Assembly: GCF_000816845.1 (NCBI RefSeq)
Contig: NZ_CP006878.1
Span: forward strand, 124,001 to 188,000
Source: Rhizobium gallicum bv. gallicum R602sp
GTDB taxonomy: Bacteria > Pseudomonadota > Alphaproteobacteria > Rhizobiales > Rhizobiaceae
DNA: 64,000 nt
Direction: 5' to 3'
This document shows, one piece after another, positions 55,141 to 63,119 of the stretch. Made by a program: the position numbers and the translations under genes. The notes under the pieces are model-generated. The model was given only the letters and a program-made list of their open reading frames with translations, did no database searches and was not told where the DNA came from. Position 1 is the stretch's first letter. Each line of letters starts with the position of its first letter.

Positions 55141-56881
55141 ATGCAACTCATGAAGGTCGATCCGCGTGCGCTGAAGGACAACCCCGACAACACGCGTCAG
55201 TCGAAGTCGACGCCGCAAGCCGACGCCCTGCTTTTGGCGACGATCAAGGCCGTCGGCGTGATCCAGCCGCCGGTCATTTTCCCGGAAGCCGGCGGCAACG
55301 GCTACGTCATCGAAGCCGGTCACCGGCGCACCCGCATGGCGATCGCCGCCGGTCTCGAGGAAATTGACGTGATCGTCGTCGAGGCGGCCAACGACAACGG
55401 CGCGATGCGCTCGATGGTCGAGAACATTGCGCGCGAGCCGCTCAATCCAGTCGACCAATGGAGGGGCATCGAGCGGCTGGTCGCCCTCGGCTGGACCGAG
55501 GAGGCGATCGCCGTGGCGCTTGCCCTCCCCGTCCGCCAGATCCGCAAGCTCCGTCTGCTCGCCAACGTGCTGCCGTCGATGCTCGACCAGATGGCCAAGG
55601 GCGATATGCCGAACGAGCAGCAGCTGAGGACGATCGCGGCCGCCTCGAACGACGAGCAGAAAGAGGTCTGGAAAGCCCACAAGCCGAAGAAGGGCGACAC
55701 GGCAGCCTGGTGGCAGATCGCCAACGGCCTCTCGAAAACCCGCATGTATGCTCGCGATGCAAGCTTCGGCGACGATCTTCGCCTGGCTTACGGTATCGAG
55801 TGGGCCGAGGACCTGTTCGGCCCGGCCGATCAGGACAATCGCTACACGACCAATGTCGAAGCCTTTCTCGGCGCCCAGCAGGAGTGGATGGCGAGCAACC
55901 TTCCGAAAAAGGGCGCCATCGTCGAGGTCAACAATTGGGGCCAGCCGGACCTGCCCAAGAAGGCCGAACGCGTCTACGGCAAACCGGCCAAGGGCGATTG
56001 CACCGCGATGTATCTCGATCGCGACGGCAAGGTGCAGAGCGTCCACTACCGGATGCCGGAGCCAAGGAAAACCGATGGGCGGTCCGGTCCCGCCGGTGAC
56101 GCTTCGACGGAAGCCGATGACGACACCGATGTCGTCGGGAAGACCAGGCCCGAGGTCACGCAGAAGGGCCAGGACATGATCGGTGATTTCCGTACCGATG
56201 CACTGCATGAGGCGCTCGCCCGGGGGCCGATCGAGGACGACATGCTGATGGCGCTCCTGGTCATGGCCTTCGCCGGCACCAATGTTCGGGTCGATTCCGG
56301 CGCCAGCGACACCGTCTTCGGGGCGAAGCGTTTCCTGCGTCATGTCGCGCGTCTCTATTCAGGCAGACGGAAGCTTGTCGTTCGACATGGACAGCGTGCG
56401 TGTCGCCGCCCGCTCCGTTCTCATCGACGTGCTCTCGTGCCGGCGCGGCATGTCGAACAGCGGTGTCGTCTCGCGCATTGCCGGTGACGCGATCGGCGCG
56501 GACGGTTTCCTTCCGAACATGGGGACCGAGGATTTCCTCTTGTGCCTGTCGCGTCACGCGCTCGAAGCCGCCGCCAAGTCGGTCAATCTCGTCCCGCGGG
56601 CGCGGGTCCGCGAAACCCGCGCGGCACTCGTCGATCACTTCGCGACCGATGCTGCCTTCGTCCTTCCGGCCGCGCTGTTTGCGCCTGACCCGAAGGACAT
56701 CACAGATCTCATGAAGCACGCCGATGCCGTGGGCGACGACAGCGATGGTGCGCAGGACGAGAGCATCGGTGTCGACGGGCTCGATCCAACGGAGACGGGA
56801 CATGACGATCCCGTCACCGACCCGGTGAGTGATGAAGCCTCCGATGAGGAGGAAACGGCCTATGGGATCGCGGCGGAATAG
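55141..56881 (+). pseudogene. ParB/RepB-like nuclease-domain protein, frameshifted near 56360
   Basis: This is a plasmid ParB-like protein without ParA next to it. The ATG at 55141 follows GAGAAGGAGC. The ParB N-terminal region is complete: IKAVGVIQPPVIF, IEAGHRRTRMAIAAGL (the GxRR box) and VENIAREPLNPVDQW, then a helix-turn-helix (GWTEEAIAVALALPVRQIRKL). The frame runs to FLRHVARLYS and then goes off; the proper C-terminus (DGSLSFDMDSVRVAARSVL, then ALEAAAKSVNLVPRARVRETRAAL) continues in another frame to 56881. A one-base indel at about 56358-56366 explains it. The N-terminal part could still be made as a 448-residue protein. It is more likely an accessory DNA-binding protein than the replicon's partition protein. 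Confidence 0.75.
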
Positions 56882-56911
56882 CCGCCGCCCCGTCCTTCTC
56901 CGCTTGATCTT

Positions 56912-56940
56912 CCGCCGCCGGTCGTACCGGCGGCGGTTTC
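56912..56940 (+). terminator. Hairpin between the ParB-like gene and the next gene
   Basis: CCGCCGCCGGT and ACCGGCGGCGG are exact complements around CGT, followed by TTTC. It lies 31 bp after the ParB-like stop and 38 bp before the next ATG. Confidence 0.65.
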
Positions 56941-56977
56941 GTTTCCACCACCCGCAAAACTTGAAGGAGGATGCGCG

Positions 56978-57454
56978 ATGTCCGCGTCTCTGATTTATGA
57001 CCTCGCCCCGATCGGCTCCATCGTCGCCTGGTCGGATGGTACCCCACGACCGCCCGAGCGCCACAAGAAGAAGCTTTCAGCTTGGCAAACGCGCAATAGC
57101 CAGGGTCGGCTGATTCGCAAGGAAGGCAAGCGCGGCGTCGGCAGCACCAGTTTGACACCGTGTTTCACGCTGCATGAAGGCGATCTCGGCGCAAATGGCG
57201 TTATCACCGTCCGTATCCATCGGACCTTTTCGCTCGACAGCGGGCTGACATTCAAAGTCGTCGAGCGTCCCGCTCTTGGATCAGCTCGCGTCTTCGATCG
57301 TCCCGGCGCTAATGCCGAACTCGTCCACCTGGCGGACAATCGGCAGGCGGCCGCGGAATGGCTCATCCGGCATGGCTATCCGCATGCCGTTCTCTCGGAG
57401 GTGACTGCCGACGAGGTCGCCGCCAATGAGATCGAAGGGAGGGCTGCAGCATGA
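56978..57454 (+). CDS. Conserved plasmid protein of unknown function (158 aa)
   Basis: The ATG at 56978 follows GAAGGAGGATG. The product is basic in its first half (PPERHKKKLSAWQTRNSQG) and has no membrane segment. I recognise it only as a type seen on rhizobial plasmids. It overlaps the next gene by 4 bp (ATGA), so the two are translationally coupled. Confidence 0.72.
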   Translation: MSASLIYDLAPIGSIVAWSDGTPRPPERHKKKLSAWQTRNSQGRLIRKEGKRGVGSTSLTPCFTLHEGDLGANGVITVRIHRTFSLDSGLTFKVVERPALGSARVFDRPGANAELVHLADNRQAAAEWLIRHGYPHAVLSEVTADEVAANEIEGRAAA

Positions 57455-58331
57455 CTATGCTCCCTTCGCAATCCTTCGAAGGCTCCACCCCTGACACGTC
57501 AGGGGTGGAGTTCGGCAGAAGCGCCGACGACATGGCTGTTGCACGTGTCGGCGATCTCGTGTTCGCCTTGGTTCCCGCCCGGGATAGGCAGTATGTTCTT
57601 GCCAGTGCCTGGCGCGTGTCGCGGGCGCTTGCCGAACTAAAGCGCGATGATTTCTATTCGCACCACGGCTCTGTCGAGGGCGAAGCCGATTTCCGCAACC
57701 GCATGATCGAACAGGCCGGACACAGCCGCGAACTCAGGCTCCTGTCCCGCCAGACCGTCCGGATGACCTGCAGCACGCCATGGGGTCCGTCGCAGGGCAC
57801 CACCGTCTACGCCGACGGAATCGTGTGCCATACGACGGCAGGGCATGGTGGCTTCAGGCTCTCCGACGCCCGCAATGCCAAGGTCCACCCGATGCTCAGG
57901 ACAGATGGCGGCTGGTATGAAGAGGACGCCGCCTGGGCAATCGTCGCTCTCGCCTTTCCGGACCTGTTCACGACCTATGAGCGCAAGTGCGCCGACAAAA
58001 CGATCCGGGACCGCTGGCCGGATGCCTGGGAAACGATCTTCGGCCGGCCGCTCGCACCGGGCGAATCTTACGAGAGGGACGCCCAGGCGTTCGCACGGCA
58101 ACATGCCGACGACAGGATCGTCACCGCAGCACTGCGTTCGGACCAACACCCTATGACCGAGGTGATCGCCGCTATCGGGGCAGGCGTGGCGAGCCTGCGC
58201 AGGAGCGCCGCTTTCTGGTCCCGAGCGACGAGTATACGGTCGGCCGCTTCGGCTTCGTCATCGATGAGACGCGGCATGCCGCCTATGAGGGTCCTTCCAG
58301 CTTCGCTGCTTGGCGCGGGAGGGCGGCGTAA
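57451..58331 (+). pseudogene. DUF7007-like plasmid protein, frameshifted in a G run near 58177
   Basis: The ATG at 57451 follows AAGGGAGGG. The protein reads well through TVRMTCSTPWGPSQGTTVYA, GIVCHTTAGHGGFRLSDARN and FPDLFTTYERKC up to VIAAIG. At the G run 58177-58180 the frame is lost; adding one G restores GGRRGEPAQERRFLVPSDEY and YTVGRFGFVIDETRHAAYEG up to the stop at 58331, which is the normal end of this family. So the gene is broken by one base or the run is miscounted. The out-of-frame product would run on to 59091. A 13-bp perfect hairpin lies within codons 11-20 (57483-57510). Confidence 0.72.
57483..57510. repeat. Perfect 13-bp inverted repeat inside the start of the DUF7007-like gene
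   Basis: CTCCACCCCTGAC and GTCAGGGGTGGAG flank AC. In mRNA this would be a very stable hairpin about 30 bases after the start codon. Confidence 0.75.
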
Positions 58332-58687
58332 TGTCCAATTCCGAGCAACGCGCCGCGCAGTTTACCAGAATGGAATCGGCACGGCGGCAGACGCAGCACC
58401 AGCTCGATCTGATCGACCGGCAGATCACGCGACGCATGACCACAATCATTCCCCAGCTTGGTCGCCGTCACTCCGGATATCGTCGCGGCAAGGCGCCGGA
58501 GCCAGGCGCCTTCCTCGAACGCTACCGGTCCAATCTGGCAGCGATCACCGCCGAGCGTCAGCCGGAAATCGATGCGCTGTCGAGGAAACTCGCCCGACAG
58601 GATTCGGCAATCGCCGCGCTGCGGGCGCGAGCCGGTTCCGACGGCAAAGTCGTAACAGCTACCGGTCGTGGAGGCAGGACGCCATGA
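58331..58687 (+). CDS. Small coiled-coil plasmid protein (118 aa)
   Basis: The ATG at 58331 overlaps the TAA of the previous gene (TAATG), and the stop overlaps the next ATG (ATGA), so it is coupled on both sides. The product is charged and probably helical (RMESARRQTQHQLDLIDRQI, then AITAERQPEIDALSRKLARQ). There is no known family. Both overlaps support it as a real gene. Confidence 0.68.
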   Translation: MSNSEQRAAQFTRMESARRQTQHQLDLIDRQITRRMTTIIPQLGRRHSGYRRGKAPEPGAFLERYRSNLAAITAERQPEIDALSRKLARQDSAIAALRARAGSDGKVVTATGRGGRTP

Positions 58688-59091
58688 GCACGATCGGAGA
58701 CCTGGAGCGAAGAGCAGGCATCGGCCCATCACCGGTGGAGCGAACCGCTTTCTGGCGGCAGTTCCATCACCTCGAAGGCGAAGCCTGCCTCAATGCCGGT
58801 GGCGCGGAACTCAAGCGGCTGATCGCTCTAAGGGAAGCACGGGCGGATCCCAGACCGAAAACACGCGCCGTTCGTCGCACGCGCGAAACCCTGCCGCCTT
58901 TGACGCCGGAACAGGAAGCCGCACTTCAGTCCTATGCCGCCAGGCATGGACGGCGCTGGAAATCGATCCTCAACAACGCCTGGATGGGCGGGCCGCCGCA
59001 TGATGACGGTGGTCTGCTGCGCGGGCTTCGCAACTCGCACGGTCCAACCTGGCTGCAATCCTACCGGTTACCCAAGCCGGCCAAGCGATAG
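58684..59091 (+). CDS. Conserved plasmid protein of unknown function (135 aa)
   Basis: The ATG at 58684 overlaps the preceding stop. The product contains HHLEGEACLNAGGAELKRL near residue 27 and a C-terminal TPEQEAALQSYAARHGRRWK with WMGGPPHDDGGLLRGLRN, a conserved-looking tail. It is soluble; the function is unknown. It is the last gene of the coupled group that starts at 56978. Confidence 0.7.
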   Translation: MSTIGDLERRAGIGPSPVERTAFWRQFHHLEGEACLNAGGAELKRLIALREARADPRPKTRAVRRTRETLPPLTPEQEAALQSYAARHGRRWKSILNNAWMGGPPHDDGGLLRGLRNSHGPTWLQSYRLPKPAKR

Positions 59092-59459
59092 GTCGAGCGC
59101 TTGACGTCGGCGAGCGGGAAAAGGCGGAGACAGGCGGCAGCGCCCGTCGTTTCATTCGAGGACTTCATGATCCCGGCCCTGCCGGATCGCCCTTCGGTTT
59201 TGCTGCGGTCTGAACCGGCGGCCGTGCGCTTCAAGGCCGCTGTCGCGCCGCGGGACGGCCGGACTCCGTCGTCCTTCACGGAGCAGGCTCGCGTGCTCTT
59301 TCGAGGGCAGTTTGCCCTCTTCGCCCGCAAACCGGCTCCGCTCGTCCAGGCAGGGCCGGACCCTGAAACGCCCTTCTTCCGCCGGTTCGGGATGACCGCA
59401 CCGAAGGGCAAGCCGGCGTGGGCCGGAGCCCGTTCGGACGACCTCGAAAGGAAACGATC
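59092..59459. other. Intergenic stretch without a firm gene
   Basis: A plus-strand frame from 59101 is open through this stretch and has some protein-like composition (FRRFGMTAPKGKPAWAGARS), but it has no ribosome binding site and overlaps the next gene in another frame. I leave it unassigned. Confidence 0.3.
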
Positions 59460-60047
59460 ATGGCCAGGCCCGCACCCTCCTCTCGCCATTCCGCCCGCGT
59501 CGTGCAACTGCGCAAGGGCGCCACCATCGAAATGGTCCGGCTGACATGCCCCGACGCCAGCCAGGCGCTGAAGATCGCCGAGAGTTTCGGCACCGCCGTC
59601 ATCGACAGCGACGGCATCCGCGACCTGCATGAACGGCTCCTCATCGAGACCGCCGATGCGCTCGGTGATGGCCTGGGCGACAAGGCCATGCAGATCCACC
59701 TGCAGCGGATCGTCGGCGCCTTCGTCGGCTCGGCCCACGGCGCCGGCCAGTTCTACAGCCGCGCTGTCACCGAGGCGCGCGATGCCACCGCAAAGGCCGC
59801 CAACGACGCCCGCGACGAGGACCTTGACGGTCCCGTCGGCTATGACAGCGCCGCCCAGCGCAAGCGCGAGTTCGCCGCCGACATGGGTGTGCAGGCCCAT
59901 TCGCTCAGAATGGCGGCCGAGGGCGCCGTCGCCGCCTATGCCCAGGTGATCGGCGAGACCTGGAAGCCTTTCGACCGGCCGGTCGGGCAGCCGGGTCACT
60001 CGCTGGGCCGCAAGGCCGCCGAAGCGCAGATCTCGGCCTTCGACTAG
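59460..60047 (+). CDS. Conserved plasmid protein of unknown function (195 aa)
   Basis: The ATG at 59460 follows GAAAGGAAACG. The product has an alpha-helical look with DASQALKIAESFGTAVIDSD, HLQRIVGAFVGSAHGAGQFY and ETWKPFDRPVGQPGHSLGRK. I recognise it as common in rhizobial plasmid blocks with ArdC and DUF736, but no function is known. It is followed by two GC-rich terminator-like hairpins. Confidence 0.72.
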   Translation: MARPAPSSRHSARVVQLRKGATIEMVRLTCPDASQALKIAESFGTAVIDSDGIRDLHERLLIETADALGDGLGDKAMQIHLQRIVGAFVGSAHGAGQFYSRAVTEARDATAKAANDARDEDLDGPVGYDSAAQRKREFAADMGVQAHSLRMAAEGAVAAYAQVIGETWKPFDRPVGQPGHSLGRKAAEAQISAFD

Positions 60048-60055
60048 GCCTTGCC

Positions 60056-60075
60056 GGCGGGGCTACGTCCCCGCC
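60056..60075 (+). terminator. Hairpin after the 195-aa protein gene
   Basis: GGCGGGG and CCCCGCC form a 7-bp stem around CTACGT, followed by TTTCG, 9 bp after the stop. Confidence 0.6.
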
Positions 60076-60094
60076 TTTCGATGAACGCTACGAC

Positions 60095-60125
60095 GGCCGG
60101 TTCCCTGACGGAGCCGGCCTGTTTT
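60095..60125 (+). terminator. Second hairpin with T-run
   Basis: GGCCGGTTCC pairs imperfectly with GGAGCCGGCC and is followed by TGTTTT, typical of an intrinsic terminator. Confidence 0.6.
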
Positions 60126-60313
60126 CGTGTTGCTGACACGGTCAATCGGGAAACGGGAATCAGGCAGATGGCACGCCCGTCGCGGCCCGTTCCGTTTGTC
60201 GGGTCTGCAGGAGCCACCGGCAGATGCAACGGCTACGCCGTCCTCCACTTAAGTTCCTGCCGTTCCGGTGCATCGGCCGGCTGATCGGCTCCTGCCTCCT
60301 GCCCTCCGCAACG

Positions 60314-60332
60314 GGCCGCGATGGGCGCGGCC
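60314..60332. promoter_or_regulatory. 19-bp inverted repeat in the ardC leader
   Basis: GGCCGCGATGGGCGCGGCC lies 20 bp upstream of the ardC start codon. The identical 19 bases occur 25 bp upstream of the DUF736 gene (61859-61877). It is a candidate binding site or RNA leader hairpin. Confidence 0.6.
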
Positions 60333-60351
60333 TCAACATGGAGGCTTGAAG

Positions 60352-61275
60352 ATGAGCAATACGGAGAAACACCGGGTCGATCTTTATACCCGCATCACGG
60401 ATAGAATCGTTGAGGATCTGGCGAAGGGCGTACGTCCGTGGATGAAGCCGTGGAACGCCGAGAACACGACCGGCCGTATTACCCGGCCGCTACGTCATAA
60501 CGGGCAGCCCTATTCGGGCGTCAACGTGCTGCTTCTTTGGTCGGAGGGCAACGCCCGGGGATATACGTCATCCACGTGGATGACGTTCAAGCAGGTCCTG
60601 GAGCTGGGTGCTACCGTCCGCAAGGGCGAGACGGGTGCCACGGTCGTCTTCGCCAGCCGTTTCACTAAGTCCGAAACCGACGGAAACGGCGGCGAGCTTG
60701 AGCGGGAAATCCCCTTCCTGAAGGCGTACAGCGTGTTCAACGTCGAACAGATCGACGGACTTCCCGACCAGAATCATCACGGGCCGCTGCCGGTTCTCGA
60801 TCCAGTCGAGCGCATCGAGAATGCCGATCGGTTCTTCCGCAACACCGGCGCTTCAATTCGCCATGGCGGCAACCAGGCCTTTTTTGCGCCGGCGGCCGAT
60901 ATCATCCAGATGCCACCATTTGAGAGCTTCAAGGATGCGGCAAGCTACTACGCGACCTTGAGTCATGAAGTCACCCATTGGACGGCGCCGGGGCATCGCC
61001 TCGGCCGCGACCTCAGCCGCTATGCCAAGGACAAATCCGAGCGGGCGCGAGAGGAACTGATTGCAGAACTCGGCAGCTGCTTTCTTTGCGCCGACCTCGG
61101 TATTGTTCCCGAACTCGAGCCCCGCCCCGATCACGCCTCGTACCTCGGCTCCTGGCTCAAGGTCCTGAGCGACGACCGACGGGCTATCTTCCAGGCGGCG
61201 GCGCATGCACAACGGGCGGTAAGTTTCCTGCACTCGCTGCAGCCCGAAACCGCTGGCGAGCGGCTCGCTGCCTGA
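60352..61275 (+). CDS. ardC: ArdC-like antirestriction protein (307 aa)
   Basis: This is a plasmid antirestriction protein: an N-terminal ssDNA-binding DUF1738 domain and a C-terminal zincin-like metallopeptidase domain. The ATG at 60352 follows GGAGGCTTGAAG. The N-domain has VDLYTRITDRIVEDLAKGVR, PWMKPWN and NVLLLWSEG; the linker contains KAYSVFNVEQIDGL. The metal site HEVTH lies in ATLSHEVTHWTAPGH near residue 205, with the third ligand likely in REELIAELGS near 230. All key residues are present, so it should be functional. It protects single-stranded DNA entering during conjugation from host restriction. Confidence 0.9.
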   Translation: MSNTEKHRVDLYTRITDRIVEDLAKGVRPWMKPWNAENTTGRITRPLRHNGQPYSGVNVLLLWSEGNARGYTSSTWMTFKQVLELGATVRKGETGATVVFASRFTKSETDGNGGELEREIPFLKAYSVFNVEQIDGLPDQNHHGPLPVLDPVERIENADRFFRNTGASIRHGGNQAFFAPAADIIQMPPFESFKDAASYYATLSHEVTHWTAPGHRLGRDLSRYAKDKSERAREELIAELGSCFLCADLGIVPELEPRPDHASYLGSWLKVLSDDRRAIFQAAAHAQRAVSFLHSLQPETAGERLAA

Positions 61276-61281
61276 GGACCA

Positions 61282-61458
61282 TCAGCGTCGGTCGTTGGTC
61301 TCGCCAGCGGCCGGCACCTGTTCAGGCTTAAACGCGGAGAGCGTGTCAGGATCAGCCGTAAGGTCCAGTTTGCCCCAGATCGAGGTTTTCCGGTCAATCG
61401 GCTTGAGCTTCCGGGACGGTTTGATTTCGACGATGAACGGCTTTGGCTGCTGACGCAT
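61282..61458 (-). CDS. Small basic plasmid protein (58 aa)
   Basis: On the minus strand an ATG at 61458 follows CTGGAGGATCT. The product reads MRQQPKPFIVEIKPSRKLK, then KTSIWGKLDLTADPDTLSA. It is convergent with ardC (stop codons 6 bp apart). I take it as real because of the strong ribosome binding site and conserved-looking text. The function is unknown. Confidence 0.55.
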   Translation of the reverse strand: MRQQPKPFIVEIKPSRKLKPIDRKTSIWGKLDLTADPDTLSAFKPEQVPAAGETNDRR

Positions 61459-61858
61459 AGATCCTCCAGGCGACGATTCGCGAGCACGACGATAGCCCGA
61501 AGAACGGCCAATGCAACGCCCTCGTTCGGCTGTTCCCGGACGTCTGATTTTGACATGTGGACGGGGCGGCAGGTCCACCGTTGCAGGGATCCGGCAGGCA
61601 GTCGTCGAGCAGCTGCTATCGCCATATTCCTTTGGCCCTGAGCCAGGCCACGTCCTTTGCGGGCTCGATGAGGCATGTCTGATCGAAAACCGGCTTCGCC
61701 TCGATCGTCCTCCCGCAACGGCCTTGCAAAACTTTCTTCCCCTGAGCGCGGTGCGCCCATTCCTCGCGGAACAACAAAGTTTCTCCTGGCCGCCCTCCAT
61801 TTCATTCCGGCCTTTCAGGTGCGGTCCGATCGTCCCCGATCCTTGCGACAGCTATCGA
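61459..61858. other. Intergenic stretch without a firm gene (400 bp)
   Basis: Both strands have open frames but none has a good ribosome binding site or a recognisable family. The right end joins the leader of the DUF736 gene. Confidence 0.3.
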
Positions 61859-61877
61859 GGCCGCGATGGGCGCGGCC
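61859..61877. promoter_or_regulatory. 19-bp inverted repeat in the DUF736 leader (copy of the ardC one)
   Basis: The bases are identical to 60314-60332. The sequences on either side differ, so this is a conserved element and not part of a longer duplication. Confidence 0.6.
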
Positions 61878-61901
61878 CGAAACAGCAAAAGGAATACGAC
61901 A

Positions 61902-62210
61902 ATGGCAACCATCGGCACCTTCACCACCTCCGAAACCGGCTTCAACGGCTCGATCCGCACGCTCGCCCTCAACGTCAAGGCCCGCATCGCCCGCATCGAA
62001 AACCCCTCCGACAAGGGCCCGCACTTCCGCATCTACGCGGGTAACGTCGAGCTGGGTGCGGCCTGGCAGAAGCGCTCCGAGCAGGACCGCGACTACCTCT
62101 CGGTCAAGCTCGACGACCCGAGCTTCCCCGCTCCGATCTACGCGACGCTCACCGAAGTCGAGGGCGAGGACGGCTACCAGCTGATCTGGTCCCGCCCCAA
62201 CCGGGACTGA
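61902..62210 (+). CDS. DUF736 family protein (102 aa)
   Basis: This small protein is very common on alphaproteobacterial plasmids and ICEs. The ATG at 61902 follows AAAAGGAATACG. The family pattern is complete: [20 protein letters not shown], then [17 protein letters not shown] and [17 protein letters not shown] up to the end. It is probably an OB-like small DNA-associated protein; the function is not established. Two terminators follow. Confidence 0.9.
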   Translation: MATIGTFTTSETGFNGSIRTLALNVKARIARIENPSDKGPHFRIYAGNVELGAAWQKRSEQDRDYLSVKLDDPSFPAPIYATLTEVEGEDGYQLIWSRPNRD

Positions 62211-62220
62211 GATCTGGACA

Positions 62221-62243
62221 GGCCCCGCCACTGAGGCGGGGCC
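62221..62243 (+). terminator. Hairpin after DUF736
   Basis: GGCCCCGCC and GGCGGGGCC form a 9-bp stem around ACTGA, 10 bp after the stop. Confidence 0.65.
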
Positions 62244-62260
62244 AACCGGCCAAAAAGACA

Positions 62261-62296
62261 AGCCGGTGGCAGGCATCGAGCTGCCGCCGGCTTTTT
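62261..62296 (+). terminator. Intrinsic terminator after DUF736
   Basis: AGCCGGTGGCAG and CTGCCGCCGGCT form a 12-bp stem (one G-T pair) followed by TTTTT. Confidence 0.8.
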
Positions 62297-62460
62297 CGGC
62301 GCCATGCGGGACCGGAAGTGTCTGATTATGTGAGCAAGGGCAAGCAGAACTTGAGATGAAGAGGCGCGTTTGATTTAAATGCGCTGCTCCCAGGGCAAGC
62401 CATCCTAACAGGGCCGTCAACGAGCGCGTCTTTTTTCTGATTTAGCCGAGTTTCAATTTG

Positions 62461-63000
62461 ATGGCCGAAAACGATATTCAAGTCAGCCTCGAAAACTGCC
62501 TTCAGTTACTGGTAGGGCTGCCATTAAGCATTGCCCGCAACGCTGCGGACATGAAGGTTTTCCATTTTGGTACGATTCGACCGCATCCCTCAGGCAGAGG
62601 GACTGTCGGGGCCTATGCACTGCATGTTCAATGCCCGTGGCGCTTCGTTGACGAGAAGACAATAGTCACAGGGACATCAGATCGTTTCGTCGAGCCGGCT
62701 GACGGAACGGACCCAAACGATGACGACCCTAAATCGGGAAACCTACAGCTCATCAAAATTGCATCTCTGCTGAAAGGCTACGACGCGGAGACAAACTCCT
62801 ACGTGAACGCCACAGAGCAACTCGTCGTCATAGCCGTTAACACAGACAACTATGGCGGGGCCGACTTCTTGCTGTCAGGTGGTTACCGCCTGCAGGTTTT
62901 CCCGGATGGTTCACTTGGTGAGGATTGGCGCTTTGTCGAGCTTCAAGGCCGCCATGTCGTTATCGAAGGCGGTCGCGTACAGGTTGACATAGCAATCTAA
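62461..63000 (+). CDS. Protein of unknown function (179 aa)
   Basis: I do not recognise this gene. The ATG at 62461 has no strong ribosome binding site, and a TTG just before it is also possible. The product is soluble and beta-rich: QVSLENCLQLLVGLPLSIAR, ADMKVFHFGTIRPHPSGRG, LHVQCPWRFVDEKTIVTGTSD and LVVIAVNTDNYGGADFLLSGG. Its base composition is less GC-rich than the backbone block on its left, so it may be recent cargo. The single-domain layout and genome position would fit an immunity protein of a polymorphic toxin system, but this is a guess. Confidence 0.6.
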   Translation: MAENDIQVSLENCLQLLVGLPLSIARNAADMKVFHFGTIRPHPSGRGTVGAYALHVQCPWRFVDEKTIVTGTSDRFVEPADGTDPNDDDPKSGNLQLIKIASLLKGYDAETNSYVNATEQLVVIAVNTDNYGGADFLLSGGYRLQVFPDGSLGEDWRFVELQGRHVVIEGGRVQVDIAI

Positions 63001-63119
63001 TCTCAACACCCGCTCGTCGGAGTTTTTCAACGGTATCTGCCATAAGCGGACGTTCGTTCGACGTCACAATGACCGTAAGGTAATGTTGGATAGAAATGCT
63101 GTGAAAGGAAAGGCAGAGA

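Noticed and set aside
54946..56343. Minus-strand open frame of 465 codons opposite the ParB-like gene
   Set aside because: It mirrors the coding frame of the ParB-like gene and lacks family resemblance.
59061..59999. Minus-strand open frame of 312 codons
   Set aside because: It overlaps the plus-strand gene 59460-60047 with a good ribosome binding site and has a typical antisense amino-acid composition.
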